From Larkinella soli (GTDB lineage Bacteria; Bacteroidota; Bacteroidia; Cytophagales; Spirosomataceae), in NCBI RefSeq assembly GCF_003703975.1, contig NZ_QTJY01000015.1, forward strand, positions 62,001 to 126,000: a DNA stretch of 64,000 nt, read 5' to 3'. The translations under genes and the position numbers were made by a program. Within the stretch, counting starts at the first letter, position 1. The number at the start of each line of letters is the position of its first letter. Positions 24,928 to 33,696 of this stretch are shown here, piece after piece. The notes below the pieces were generated by a model. It searched no databases. It saw only the letters and a program-made list of their open reading frames with translations, and was not told the DNA's origin.

Positions 24928-25836
24928 ATGGAGATCCGGCATTTACAGATGGTCAGAGAGGTGGCCGCCTGCGGTAACCTGACCCGGGCCGCCGACCGGC
25001 TGTTCCTGACCCAATCGGCCCTGAGCCACCAGTTGAAGGAAATCGAGGGCTATTTCAACACCCAACTGTTCATTCGGGACAAAAAGCAGATGCTGCTGAC
25101 CGAAGCGGGCGCGGTGGTGCTAGAAGCCGCCGAGAAGATTCTGGAGGTGGTGGCCGACACGCGGGCGAAGGTCAAGGCTCTGACCGACCAGGACGCCGGC
25201 GAGGTCCGGCTCTGCACCGAATGCTACACGTCCTACCACTGGCTGTCGGGTTTCCTGAAGTCTTTCCGGGACGTGCATCCGAGGGTGGATGTCCGGATCG
25301 ACATCGAAGCGACCCATTTTGCCGGGCAGCACCTGCTGGAAAACAAGATCGACGTCGCCATCACGGAAGACAACGAGAACCCGAAGTTCAGCTACACCCC
25401 GCTGTTTCAGGACGAGTTCATGGCCGTCGTGGCGCCCGACCATGCCTGGGCCGGCCGGCCGTGGGTGGAATACGCCGACTTTGACGGGCAGAACTACATC
25501 ATGTACAACATCCCGGACGAAGAAAGTACCATCTTCAGTACGATCTTCAAAAACCGCCGTCCGCAGAAAGTCTATAAAATGACTCTGACCGAAGCCATTC
25601 TGGAGATGGTCAAGGCCGGTATGGGCGTGGCCGTGCTGCCGAACTGGGTGATCAGCCCTTATCTGAAATCCGGGGAACTGGCGGCCGTTCCGCTCACCCG
25701 GAACCGCTGGCTGCGGACCTGGTATGCGGCCTCGCTGAAAAACAGACAATTGCCGGCCTATACGTCTGCCTTCATCGATAAACTGGCCTGCTATATGCGC
25801 TCGCTCGACGGTTATGCAGTCGCCGGCCTGAGTTGA
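24928..25836 (+). CDS. LysR-family transcriptional regulator, MetR-like
   Basis: A 302-residue regulator. The winged helix-turn-helix spans residues 1-60: MEIRHLQMVREVAACGNLTRAADRLFLTQSALSHQLKEIE, in which the SALSHQ recognition-helix stretch and FIRDKKQMLLTEAG resemble MetR. A periplasmic-binding-protein-like sensor domain covers about 90-300. MetR in enterobacteria responds to homocysteine and controls methionine genes, but no met gene is visible here. The MetR-like site at its own start supports the DNA-binding assignment; the effector is not known. An APC permease follows 65 bp downstream. Confidence 0.8.
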   Translation: MEIRHLQMVREVAACGNLTRAADRLFLTQSALSHQLKEIEGYFNTQLFIRDKKQMLLTEAGAVVLEAAEKILEVVADTRAKVKALTDQDAGEVRLCTECYTSYHWLSGFLKSFRDVHPRVDVRIDIEATHFAGQHLLENKIDVAITEDNENPKFSYTPLFQDEFMAVVAPDHAWAGRPWVEYADFDGQNYIMYNIPDEESTIFSTIFKNRRPQKVYKMTLTEAILEMVKAGMGVAVLPNWVISPYLKSGELAAVPLTRNRWLRTWYAASLKNRQLPAYTSAFIDKLACYMRSLDGYAVAGLS

Positions 25837-25901
25837 AAGGCCCGAACTTTACCTTCTGAAAGCCGGTTTCCCGAATACTATGCATTTTAACTGCCCTCGC
25901 T

Positions 25902-27287
25902 GTGTCTTCCGCTCCTGATTCCGCCCCGCTGCCCCGGCGGCTGGGTTTATTGCAGGCTACCGCCCTGAATATGATCGATATGGTCGGGATCGGCCCGTTC
26001 GTCGTCCTGCCGATGGTCATTCATACGATCGGCGGTCCGCATTTCATCTGGGCCTGGATTCTGGGGGCGGTCATTTCGCTCATCGACGCGCTGATCTGGT
26101 CGGAACTGGGGGCGGCTTACCCTCTGGCGGGCGGCAGTTACAACTTCCTGAAGATCGCTTACGGCGAGCAGCGCTGGGGCCGGATGCTCTCTTTCCTGTA
26201 CGTCTGGCAGACGCTGATTCAGGCTCCGCTGGTGGTGGCTTCCGGGGCCATCGGCTTTGCGCAGTATGCGTCCTACCTGATGCCGCTGGGCGATTGGGAA
26301 CGCAAGGCGGTTTCGGGGGGCGTGGTCATTCTGATCACCCTGCTGCTTTACCGCAAGATCGACTCCATCGGCAACATCAGCCTGCTGCTCTGGGTCTGTG
26401 TGCTGGCGACGCTGGGCTGGATCATCTGGGGCGGTCTGACCCGCGGTCAGCAACCAATCTCGCTGAGTTTACCGGCCGGGGAGTCGCTGACGGGCCTGCT
26501 GGGCGCCGGTCTGGGGGCGGCTTCCGTCAAAACCATCTACTGTTACCTCGGCTATTACAACGTCTGTCACCTCGGCGGGGAGATCCGGAACCCGGAGCGG
26601 AACATTCCGGTCAGTATGCTCATTTCGGTCGTCGGAATTGCGGTGCTGTATCTGTCGATGAACTGGAGTGTGGTGCGGGTCATTCCGTGGCAGGAAGCGC
26701 AGAACAGCGAGTTCATCGTCAGCGCGGTCATCGAGCGGCTGTATGGCCCGCAGGCGGCTTCGGTGGCGACGTTCATGGTGCTGATCGTGGCCTTTTCCTC
26801 CCTTTTCGCGGTATTGCTCGGGTATTCGCGCGTGCCGTATGCCGCGGCCGCCGACGGTCAGTTTTTCCGGATTTTCGCCAGGCTGCATCCCACCCGGCAG
26901 TTTCCTTACGTTTCGCTGCTGTTTCTGGGCGGTCTGGGTTTCGGATTCAGCCTGCTGTTCCGGCTTTCGGACGTCATCACGGGCATTCTGGCGATGCGGA
27001 TCGTGGTGCAGTTCATCGGGCAGGCCGTGGGGCTGATCCTGCTGCATCAACGCAAAAAAGCCGTTTCCTTCCCGTTCCGGATGCCGCTCTATCCGCTGCC
27101 GGTTCTGATCGCCATCGCCATCTGGGCTTTCATTTTCGTTTCCACCGGCTGGTCGTTCATGCTCTCGGGCATGGCCGTCATCATGCTGGGCGTCATCGCC
27201 TTCCTGATCACCGCCCGCATCCGGAAACAATGGCCGTTCGCGCCGGCCGACGAGCCGGTCATGCCGCTGGCTGATCCGAAGTCGTAG
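25902..27287 (+). CDS. APC-superfamily amino acid/amine permease
   Basis: A 461-residue integral membrane protein with about 12 hydrophobic segments. The first helix carries the family feature NMIDMVGIGPFVVLPM, and YPLAGGSYNFLKIAYG follows in helix 3. The start is GTG at 25902; the ATG at 25880 is out of frame. Family members exchange or import amino acids or amines by cation coupling. Substrate cannot be read. It follows the LysR gene on the same strand and may be its target. Its last 29 bases overlap the 3' end of the convergent helicase gene. Confidence 0.8.
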   Translation: MSSAPDSAPLPRRLGLLQATALNMIDMVGIGPFVVLPMVIHTIGGPHFIWAWILGAVISLIDALIWSELGAAYPLAGGSYNFLKIAYGEQRWGRMLSFLYVWQTLIQAPLVVASGAIGFAQYASYLMPLGDWERKAVSGGVVILITLLLYRKIDSIGNISLLLWVCVLATLGWIIWGGLTRGQQPISLSLPAGESLTGLLGAGLGAASVKTIYCYLGYYNVCHLGGEIRNPERNIPVSMLISVVGIAVLYLSMNWSVVRVIPWQEAQNSEFIVSAVIERLYGPQAASVATFMVLIVAFSSLFAVLLGYSRVPYAAAADGQFFRIFARLHPTRQFPYVSLLFLGGLGFGFSLLFRLSDVITGILAMRIVVQFIGQAVGLILLHQRKKAVSFPFRMPLYPLPVLIAIAIWAFIFVSTGWSFMLSGMAVIMLGVIAFLITARIRKQWPFAPADEPVMPLADPKS

Positions 27288-30200
27288 CGACGCGCCCCCG
27301 CCAGTATTCCCGGCTGTAGACCCGCCGGAAGGGCCAGTTTTTCATTTGCAGCGCAAAAGGCATGTAGGCGTGGGCGTCTTTCGGCGCACTTTCGAAATAC
27401 AGCTCGTCGTCGGTCAGGACGAGTCCTTCATACTGGTCGTATTTTTTGCGGGTCAGGTCCGCAAAGGGCAGTTCTTCCACCAGTCCGCCTTCCGGGTCTT
27501 TCAGCTTGTCCCGCAGCATCTGCCCGCCCGGGCTGCGCTCGATCCGGCGGGGCTGGGGCTGATAGTCGCCCCGGGCCACCGACAGCGCGTATTCGAGGTA
27601 GCGTTTCAGCGTCTTCGGCCCTTCGTTGGCGGTATTTTCGACGGCCATCTGTTCGGGATAGATGCTGGTCACCACGTAGACCCGTTCGCGGGCGCGGGTG
27701 ACGGCCACGTTCAGCCGGTTTTCGCCCCCTTTGGTGTTCAGGCTTCCGAACTGGGCCGACAGCCGGCCGCGGGAGTCGGGCGCGTAGCCGACCGAGAAAA
27801 TGATCACGTCCCGCTCGTCGCCCTGCACGTTTTCGATGTTCTTGACAAACAGCGTCTCCTCCGCCGACGGGCGCTCCGCGGCTTTCGCCGAGGGCAGGGT
27901 TTCCAGCAATTCCTGAATGAGCTGCTGCTGCGGAAAGTTGAACGTCACTACCCCGACGGAGCGCCCCGGCATTTCCTCCGCCAGCGCCCCGATCAGCTCG
28001 ACCACCGCCCGGGCCTCGGTATCGTTGGTGTTGTTTTCCCAGGTACCCTTGACGTTCAGATACCGGATGGCCGGCTCCCGGCGGTTCAGCTGGTGGAAAT
28101 CCGGCAGCAGGTGCAGGGAATTTTTGTAGAAAGTCCGGTTCGAGAAATCGATCAGGTCGATGGAACGGCTCCGGTAATGGCCGCGCAGCTGCGTCTGCGG
28201 CAGATAGTGCGTCGCCAGATCGAGCAGGGATTCCACCTCCAGTTCGGCCGGGGTATCCTCCTGCGGCTCAGGTTCGAAGCGGATGCGGTAAAGGTCGCTG
28301 GGCTGAAGCTGGCGGCTGTCGCCGGTAATCACTACCTGCCGGGCGCGGAAGATGGACGGGATGCCGTTCTCGGAGAAACACTGCGAGGCTTCATCGAAAA
28401 TCACGAGGTCGAACAGTTCCTTCACCATCGGGAAAATGGCCGACACCGACTCGGGCGAGGCCATCCAGCATGGAACCAGCCGAAACACCTCTTCCGAATG
28501 CTGTTCCATAAGCTTCCGGATGGGCCAGACATTCCGCTTTTTGGTCACCTGGTGGTTCAGTTCGCGGTAGGTAGTCAGGTTATTCAGCCGGTTATAGACC
28601 AGGTTGCGGTAGGTCTGCTCGCGCAGTTTGACCAGCAGGATTTCGCGGCTCAGCGTCTGCTTCTTCCGGACGCTCTCCTGCAGGCTGGTTTCCAGCTGGC
28701 TGATCTTCAGGGAGGAAACGCCCCGCAGGATCGGCTTCCGGGCCTCGATATGCTCGATCCAGGCCAGGTGCAGACTGTTCAGGAAACCGCTTTCGGCTTC
28801 GGCCGCCCCGTCGGTTTCCCGCGTGAGGGTGCTCAGGCGGTCGAGCACGGTGCGTTCGGCTTCGGAAAAGCTCTCTTTCAGCCGGTCGGCTTCGATGAGC
28901 AGGTCGATGTCCCGGTCGATGGTCTGCGCCAACCGCCCGGCCAAAGCCGGTTCCTGCCAGAGCCGGGTGATCTGTGATTCGCCCAGAAACTGGCGCCAGC
29001 GGCCGGTCTGCCCGGAAACGCTGCGACCCAGTTCCAGCAGCCGGCGCAGCGTCCGGTCGAAGGCCGCGCTGGTTTCCAGCGTCGGTTCGGGCAGCCGGGT
29101 TAGCCAGGAGATGGATTCCATCCGACGGAACAGTTCGACGGTCTGCCGGGCCAGCCGGGCAGTATGCACCGCGTTGTCGGCCATGACCGGCTCCCCTGTT
29201 TTCTGCTCCGCCGACTGCCGCAGCAGTTCGAACCGGATCCGGCGCCGGACTTTTTCCAGCAGCACGGGCAGGGTTTCGTCGGTCAGCGGCAGGCCGTTGG
29301 CGGCTGCGGTCTGCTGAAGTTCGGCCTTCTCCTTCCCGAACCAGGACCAGAGCGTCCGGCCGATCAGCGAGGAGCGGGTTTCGATGGCTTTTTCAATCTG
29401 CCGGGCCAGGTTCGGAAGCGCCGACACCGGGGCGGCTTTTTCGATTCCGGACCCACTCAGACAGTCCCGGAATTCTTCTTCGGCCTTCTCCCAGTCGGCG
29501 GGTTCGGTCGGGCGCAGGGGGTGGGCCGGATTTTTCATCACGCGCCGGAGCCATTGCCAGCGTTGTTCCGGCAGGGCGGGGTCGGCCGCGTGTCCGGTTT
29601 CGGAGCGGGGGTTTTCCAGTAGTTCAAGCAGGGTGGTCAGTTCCCATTCGTCTTCCTGAAGGGCCTGCCAGTCGGTAAGGGTGTAGGGGTGCCGGGTCAG
29701 GGCCTCGGCTTCTTCCGATACCGAACGGACAAAACCGGGCGCTTCCGTCAGCATCCGTTTCAGCTCCGGCAGCCGGGTGAGCTGAAAACCGGCGAAGGAG
29801 GGCCGGTCAGGCGCCTGGCGTTCGTTCCAGGGGTGATCGGGGCCAAGTCGGTTTTCGTAGGCGGTATATTCCCGGAGACGGCGCAGGAAGTCGTTGATCA
29901 GGTCCGGACGGAACTGCCGGTACACATCGGTCAGGTCGACGGCAGGGGCGGCCGGGTCGCTGCTCAGGTAAAGCTGTTTGATGGACACGCCCGCTTCCGT
30001 TTCGTCGAAGAGGGCTTCCTTGAAGTTCTGAAGTTCTTTCAGCGTCTGATCGATCCGGCGGCTTTCCTGGTCGAAGGCACGTTCCAGCAGGATCGTGTCG
30101 AGGCCGTTATTCTGTTTGCGGTATTCCTCCACCTGCTCGATCTGGTCGGCAATCTGTTGGTAGAGCGTTTTGCGGTCGTTCTTGAAGTCGTGGACCAGGG

Positions 30201-31314
30201 CCGAGAACGGCTGCATCCCCACCTGCCGGAGCCGTTCGTATACGACGTCGAGGGCAGCCCGTTTCTGGCAGACCAGCAGTACTTTTTTTCCCTGGGCGGC
30301 AAAGTCGGCCATGAGGTTGCCGATCAGCTGCGATTTTCCGGTACCCGGCGGCCCCTGCACGACCATCGACTCCCCGGCTTTGACACGCCGGATGGCCTCT
30401 TCCTGCGAGGCATCGATGGGCAGCGGGGTGTGCAGGTTCTCTTCCCGAATCACCGCCGGCGGGCCCGCCGGCAGGGGAGACAGCCCGAAGGGCAGCATCC
30501 GATCGTCTTCGGGTTCCGCTTCATCCGACGGATTACCGGTATTTTCCAGCAGGATTTCATAATCCGGTACGAGGTAGGAGCCGGCCTGGGGAAAGATGCC
30601 CAGCACGGCTTCCGGAAACAGCTTCAGTTCGCCGTTGCGTTCCAGCTGGTCCAGATCGGTTTTCTTCAGCCGGTTAAACCACTGTAGCTGGTCGGTGAAG
30701 AGATCCTGATTGAAATTGATTTCTAAGGGGCTGGTTTTCAGCCATTCGTACAGCTGGGTCCGGAAAACGGTGGCGTCCCTGTCGAATTCGTCCAGCGTTT
30801 GTTCCAGCACCTCGTCGGCCAGCCGGACCTGGTTGTAGTAAGCGTAGGCCATCAGGAAGCTGCGGTTGAGCGTGATCGGCTCGTCGGCCCGGCGGACCAG
30901 CACCCAGCGGGTGCCCTGCTGCTCCAGATGCACCGGAAAAAAGGCCAGCGGGCCGTGCAGGGGCGTGCCGTCGGCCAGCTTGCCGCGAAAGAACGGGTAG
31001 CCGACGTACAGGTCTTCGGCTCCCCGTTCCTCCTCGATAAACCGCTCGGTCCGGGCGATTTTCCGCAGTTTCCGGCTCACCTCGTTCACTTTTTCCATCC
31101 GGGGGTCGAGCACGTCGCAGAGCGGAATGGTCGGTCGGCGGGCGATCAGCTGGCGGACCAGCTCGAACGAGGGCGTATTGTTCAGAAAATCAAGTTCATG
31201 CAGGTCAATAAACTGTTCGGCGGGCAGAGTCGTCAGCAAAAGCGACCGGTTACGGCTGCTGAGGTTGGTCAGGCGGCCGAGGTACGCTTTGAGAACTTTC
31301 CTGGAAATGTGCAT
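27259..31314 (-). CDS. very large superfamily 1 helicase (AAA_11/AAA_12, DUF4011-like)
   Basis: A 1351-residue cytosolic ATPase. The Walker A box VQGPPGTGKSQ is near residue 320 and the Walker B/DEAS box LVIFDEASQCF near 970, leaving an insertion of about 650 residues, mostly charged helical sequence. Motif VI NVAVTRARERVYVV is near residue 1205. The N-terminal 250 residues (SSRNRSLLLTTLP, YVGYPFFRGKLADGTPLHGPLAFFP) match DUF4011-type helicases. Family members unwind nucleic acid in a Upf1-like manner and some belong to defence loci; here no nuclease domain or defence neighbour is visible. The ATG at 31314 is preferred to the GTG at 31344. It overlaps the permease gene tail to tail. Confidence 0.8.
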   Translation of the reverse strand: MHISRKVLKAYLGRLTNLSSRNRSLLLTTLPAEQFIDLHELDFLNNTPSFELVRQLIARRPTIPLCDVLDPRMEKVNEVSRKLRKIARTERFIEEERGAEDLYVGYPFFRGKLADGTPLHGPLAFFPVHLEQQGTRWVLVRRADEPITLNRSFLMAYAYYNQVRLADEVLEQTLDEFDRDATVFRTQLYEWLKTSPLEINFNQDLFTDQLQWFNRLKKTDLDQLERNGELKLFPEAVLGIFPQAGSYLVPDYEILLENTGNPSDEAEPEDDRMLPFGLSPLPAGPPAVIREENLHTPLPIDASQEEAIRRVKAGESMVVQGPPGTGKSQLIGNLMADFAAQGKKVLLVCQKRAALDVVYERLRQVGMQPFSALVHDFKNDRKTLYQQIADQIEQVEEYRKQNNGLDTILLERAFDQESRRIDQTLKELQNFKEALFDETEAGVSIKQLYLSSDPAAPAVDLTDVYRQFRPDLINDFLRRLREYTAYENRLGPDHPWNERQAPDRPSFAGFQLTRLPELKRMLTEAPGFVRSVSEEAEALTRHPYTLTDWQALQEDEWELTTLLELLENPRSETGHAADPALPEQRWQWLRRVMKNPAHPLRPTEPADWEKAEEEFRDCLSGSGIEKAAPVSALPNLARQIEKAIETRSSLIGRTLWSWFGKEKAELQQTAAANGLPLTDETLPVLLEKVRRRIRFELLRQSAEQKTGEPVMADNAVHTARLARQTVELFRRMESISWLTRLPEPTLETSAAFDRTLRRLLELGRSVSGQTGRWRQFLGESQITRLWQEPALAGRLAQTIDRDIDLLIEADRLKESFSEAERTVLDRLSTLTRETDGAAEAESGFLNSLHLAWIEHIEARKPILRGVSSLKISQLETSLQESVRKKQTLSREILLVKLREQTYRNLVYNRLNNLTTYRELNHQVTKKRNVWPIRKLMEQHSEEVFRLVPCWMASPESVSAIFPMVKELFDLVIFDEASQCFSENGIPSIFRARQVVITGDSRQLQPSDLYRIRFEPEPQEDTPAELEVESLLDLATHYLPQTQLRGHYRSRSIDLIDFSNRTFYKNSLHLLPDFHQLNRREPAIRYLNVKGTWENNTNDTEARAVVELIGALAEEMPGRSVGVVTFNFPQQQLIQELLETLPSAKAAERPSAEETLFVKNIENVQGDERDVIIFSVGYAPDSRGRLSAQFGSLNTKGGENRLNVAVTRARERVYVVTSIYPEQMAVENTANEGPKTLKRYLEYALSVARGDYQPQPRRIERSPGGQMLRDKLKDPEGGLVEELPFADLTRKKYDQYEGLVLTDDELYFESAPKDAHAYMPFALQMKNWPFRRVYSREYWRGRVATTSDQPAA

Positions 31315-31363
31315 AGGGAGCGAAGATAGGAAAGATAGAAACACGGTTGGCCCGTGTTTCCGT

Positions 31364-32440
31364 CTACACCTGAACTTCCTCCGGTTTTTCCTTCTTCTTT
31401 TCCGGGATCAGCCAGGAGGCCAATACACTAACGCCCAGAATGGTAAGAATGACATACAGCGAGTAAACCGTCTCGAAGCCGATCTTTTCAAGCCAGGAGT
31501 GCAGCAGCATTTTCAGACCGATGAAGGTCAGCAGGACGGCCAGCCCCACCTTCAGGAAGCGGAACTTGCTCATGATGCTCGACAGGAAGAAGAACATCGA
31601 TCGCAGCCCCATGATGGCGAACACATTCGAGAAAAAGACGATGTACGGGTCTTTCGTGATCGAGAAAATGGCCGGAATCGAGTCGACGGCGAACACCAGG
31701 TCCGTGAAGGCCACCACGATCACCACGATGAACAGGGGCGTCACGAACAGCTTGCCGTCGGTTTTCCGGCGGACGAAGAAGTGGTCGATGACATTGCGCC
31801 GGTAAACGTTCAGGTATTTGGCCGTAAACTTCACGACGGGGTGATTTTTCGGCTCCATCTGCTTGTCGTCGTCCTTCTCGAAAAAGAGGTTGACGCCCGT
31901 ATAGACCAGGAAGGCGCCGAAAAGGTAGATGATCCAGTCGAACCGCTGGAGCAGGGCCGACCCCACGAAGATGAAAATGAATCGGAGAACGATGGCCCCG
32001 AGAATTCCCCAGACCAGGATCTTCTTGTAGAACTTCTGCCGGACTCCGAACGACGCGAAAATCATGATAAACACGAAAATGTTGTCGGCCGAGAGGGAGT
32101 ATTCCACCAGATAACCCGTGATGTATTCCAGCGCCATGTTGTTCTGGAAGATGGCCAGACTCCGCTCGAAGTTGCCCGGCACCAGATCGACCTGCGGAGC
32201 ATACCGGCTGCGAACCTCCTCCAGGTGCGCCATGTCCACGATGCCGTGGATAAGATACCCGTAATTTTTAATGAAAAAATAGAAGGCGATGGACAGGGCG
32301 ACCCAGACGGCGCTCCAGATACCGGCTTCCTTAAAACTGACGACGTGACTCTTCTGCTTCGTGAAAGCGCCGAGGTCCAGGGCCATCACCAGCAGGACAA
32401 ATACCGCAAAGCAGGCGAAAAATATGGTTTCGTAACTCAT
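31364..32440 (-). CDS. TerC/Alx family membrane protein
   Basis: A 358-residue inner-membrane protein with about eight helices. Diagnostic TerC features: LEYITGYLVEYSLSADNIFVFIMIFASF, with the conserved SADNIFVF acidic pair, and VVAFTDLVFAVDSIPAIFSITKDPYIVFFSNVFAIMGLRS. Characterised relatives export manganese or support metal loading of exported proteins. In-frame alternatives are ATG 32470 and GTG 32524, but conservation starts at MSYETIFFA (32440). The extra upstream stretch forms the structured leader described separately. The next gene on this strand is the helicase, 49 bp downstream. Confidence 0.85.
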   Translation of the reverse strand: MSYETIFFACFAVFVLLVMALDLGAFTKQKSHVVSFKEAGIWSAVWVALSIAFYFFIKNYGYLIHGIVDMAHLEEVRSRYAPQVDLVPGNFERSLAIFQNNMALEYITGYLVEYSLSADNIFVFIMIFASFGVRQKFYKKILVWGILGAIVLRFIFIFVGSALLQRFDWIIYLFGAFLVYTGVNLFFEKDDDKQMEPKNHPVVKFTAKYLNVYRRNVIDHFFVRRKTDGKLFVTPLFIVVIVVAFTDLVFAVDSIPAIFSITKDPYIVFFSNVFAIMGLRSMFFFLSSIMSKFRFLKVGLAVLLTFIGLKMLLHSWLEKIGFETVYSLYVILTILGVSVLASWLIPEKKKEKPEEVQV

Positions 32441-32458
32441 AATCAGTGCGAACATCTT

Positions 32459-32534
32459 CCGGGCGGCCATGCCCGGGTTATAACGAAAGGAATCAGGTGG
32501 ATGAAAAACTGGAGATCCGGACACGGCCGCCCGG
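32459..32534 (-). promoter_or_regulatory. TerC leader with mutually exclusive GC-rich pairings
   Basis: On the minus strand, CCGGGCGGCC (32534-32525) is perfectly complementary to GGCCGCCCGG (32468-32459). The same second segment can instead pair locally: CCGGGC (32476-32471) with GCCCGG (32464-32459) around a 6-nt loop ATGGCC that contains an in-frame ATG. The two structures exclude each other and sit just before the TerC start, as in regulated leaders. No known riboswitch consensus was matched. Confidence 0.45.
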
Positions 32535-32633
32535 ATTAAAAAAGCGCAATATAGCTCTATTCTCCTAACAGCTTGTTACACCGGTTGATTCCAATCAGTA
32601 TACTTCCGGGGAAAGGATTTGTTTTAAGGAAAA

Positions 32634-32657
32634 ATAAAAGGGGCCGAAGCCCCTCTT
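32634..32657 (-). terminator. rho-independent terminator after the FKBP gene
   Basis: Stem AGGGGC/GCCCCT with a TTCG loop read on the minus strand, followed by TTTATTTTT. It ends the FKBP lipoprotein transcript. Confidence 0.8.
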
Positions 32658-32685
32658 TTGCGGTATGAACGGATCAATCAATTCG

Positions 32686-33591
32686 TTACTTGGCCGATTT
32701 GACCGTAATCTCGAACGCCAGCGGTGAATACGGCGGCACGATATACAGTCCTTTGGCCTGGTCGTAGCTGCCCTGCATCCCGTACCCGACCGACGACGGG
32801 AAGGTCAATACCGCCTTGTCGCCGACGTTCAGGTTCCGCAGCCCTTCGCTGAAACCGGTGATGTACTGGCCGGTGGCCAGATTCACGACGAGCGAGTCGC
32901 TCTTGTCGAAGGGCGTCGTGCCGCGCAGCAGGTTGGCTGTATAGGCGACCGTCACGGTCTGGCCGGCCTGTACTTTCGGGCCGGTGCCTTTGGTCAGGCG
33001 GTAGATGCGGATACCGGAGTTGGTCTTGAAGTCATAGGCCGGCAGTTTCTTGATCGAAGCGTAGTCTTCGAGCTGCTCGTCTTCGGTACGGGAGCGTTTC
33101 AGCACGACGTCGAAAATCACCGGGCTGTAGGCCGGCATCTTGCCGTTGCGGGTGTCGTTGCCGAAAGCAATATCGGAAATCATGAAGAAGGTGCCGCGCT
33201 GGCCTTCCTTCATCAGCAGCAGCGCCTGTTGCAGACCCGCAACGACCACACCGTTCAGGAAGGGCAGATACACCGGCTTGGCGTCGGTGGCGCTGTCGAT
33301 TTTTATGGCTTTATTACCGTCGATGTAGGATAAGGTATACGTAAACTCCACTTCCTCGCCGAGGGTGGCTCCATGAGCGGAGGCCGCGGCCGGCGGAGTA
33401 ATGATGTAATGCATCCCATAGCCTGTTGAAGTGACCTTGTCGAGAAGCTGATTGGCCGTCAGATAATCCTTGATTTGCTGCTCGTTCCGGGCGGCCTGTC
33501 CTTCACTGGGATCCTCCGTATTTTTCATACAGGAAGCCAGTCCGATAAGAGCCAGAAACGCAATTACGAAATTGAGATGTTTACTTACCAT
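32686..33591 (-). CDS. lipoprotein FKBP-type peptidyl-prolyl isomerase, two domains
   Basis: A 301-residue lipoprotein (lipobox LIGLASC). Two FKBP-like regions are visible: residues about 60-165 (GEEVEFTYTLSYIDG, LQQALLLMKEGQRGTFFM, PAYSPVIFDVVL) and 195-300 (QAGQTVTVAYTANLLRGTTPFDKS, FSEGLRNLNVGDKAVLTFPS, VPPYSPLAFEITV). The second keeps more of the canonical FKBP pattern, including GYG and the IPP-like VPPYSPL; the first is diverged. Role: proline isomerisation of envelope proteins. A terminator follows its stop. Confidence 0.85.
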   Translation of the reverse strand: MVSKHLNFVIAFLALIGLASCMKNTEDPSEGQAARNEQQIKDYLTANQLLDKVTSTGYGMHYIITPPAAASAHGATLGEEVEFTYTLSYIDGNKAIKIDSATDAKPVYLPFLNGVVVAGLQQALLLMKEGQRGTFFMISDIAFGNDTRNGKMPAYSPVIFDVVLKRSRTEDEQLEDYASIKKLPAYDFKTNSGIRIYRLTKGTGPKVQAGQTVTVAYTANLLRGTTPFDKSDSLVVNLATGQYITGFSEGLRNLNVGDKAVLTFPSSVGYGMQGSYDQAKGLYIVPPYSPLAFEITVKSAK

Positions 33592-33696
33592 TGTATTTAG
33601 TTAAGAAATAGATTTTCAGCACCCGGACGGAGTAAGCCGGCGTACTTTTCTCCAATGACCCCTCTGCCCGGAAAACCGTTGCAATTTACAACAAAA

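Noticed and set aside
27346-28977. 543-codon plus-strand open frame opposite the helicase gene
   Set aside because: Shadow of the GC-rich helicase gene: its protein has no recognisable domain and the minus-strand frame carries all helicase motifs.
31127-32539. 470-codon plus-strand frame opposite TerC and the helicase start
   Set aside because: Spans two genes on the other strand and is dominated by Asp/His/Gln, typical of an antisense frame.
32441-32640. yybP-ykoY manganese riboswitch ahead of TerC
   Set aside because: The conserved GGGGAGUAG-type core of that riboswitch was not found; only alternative hairpins are visible.
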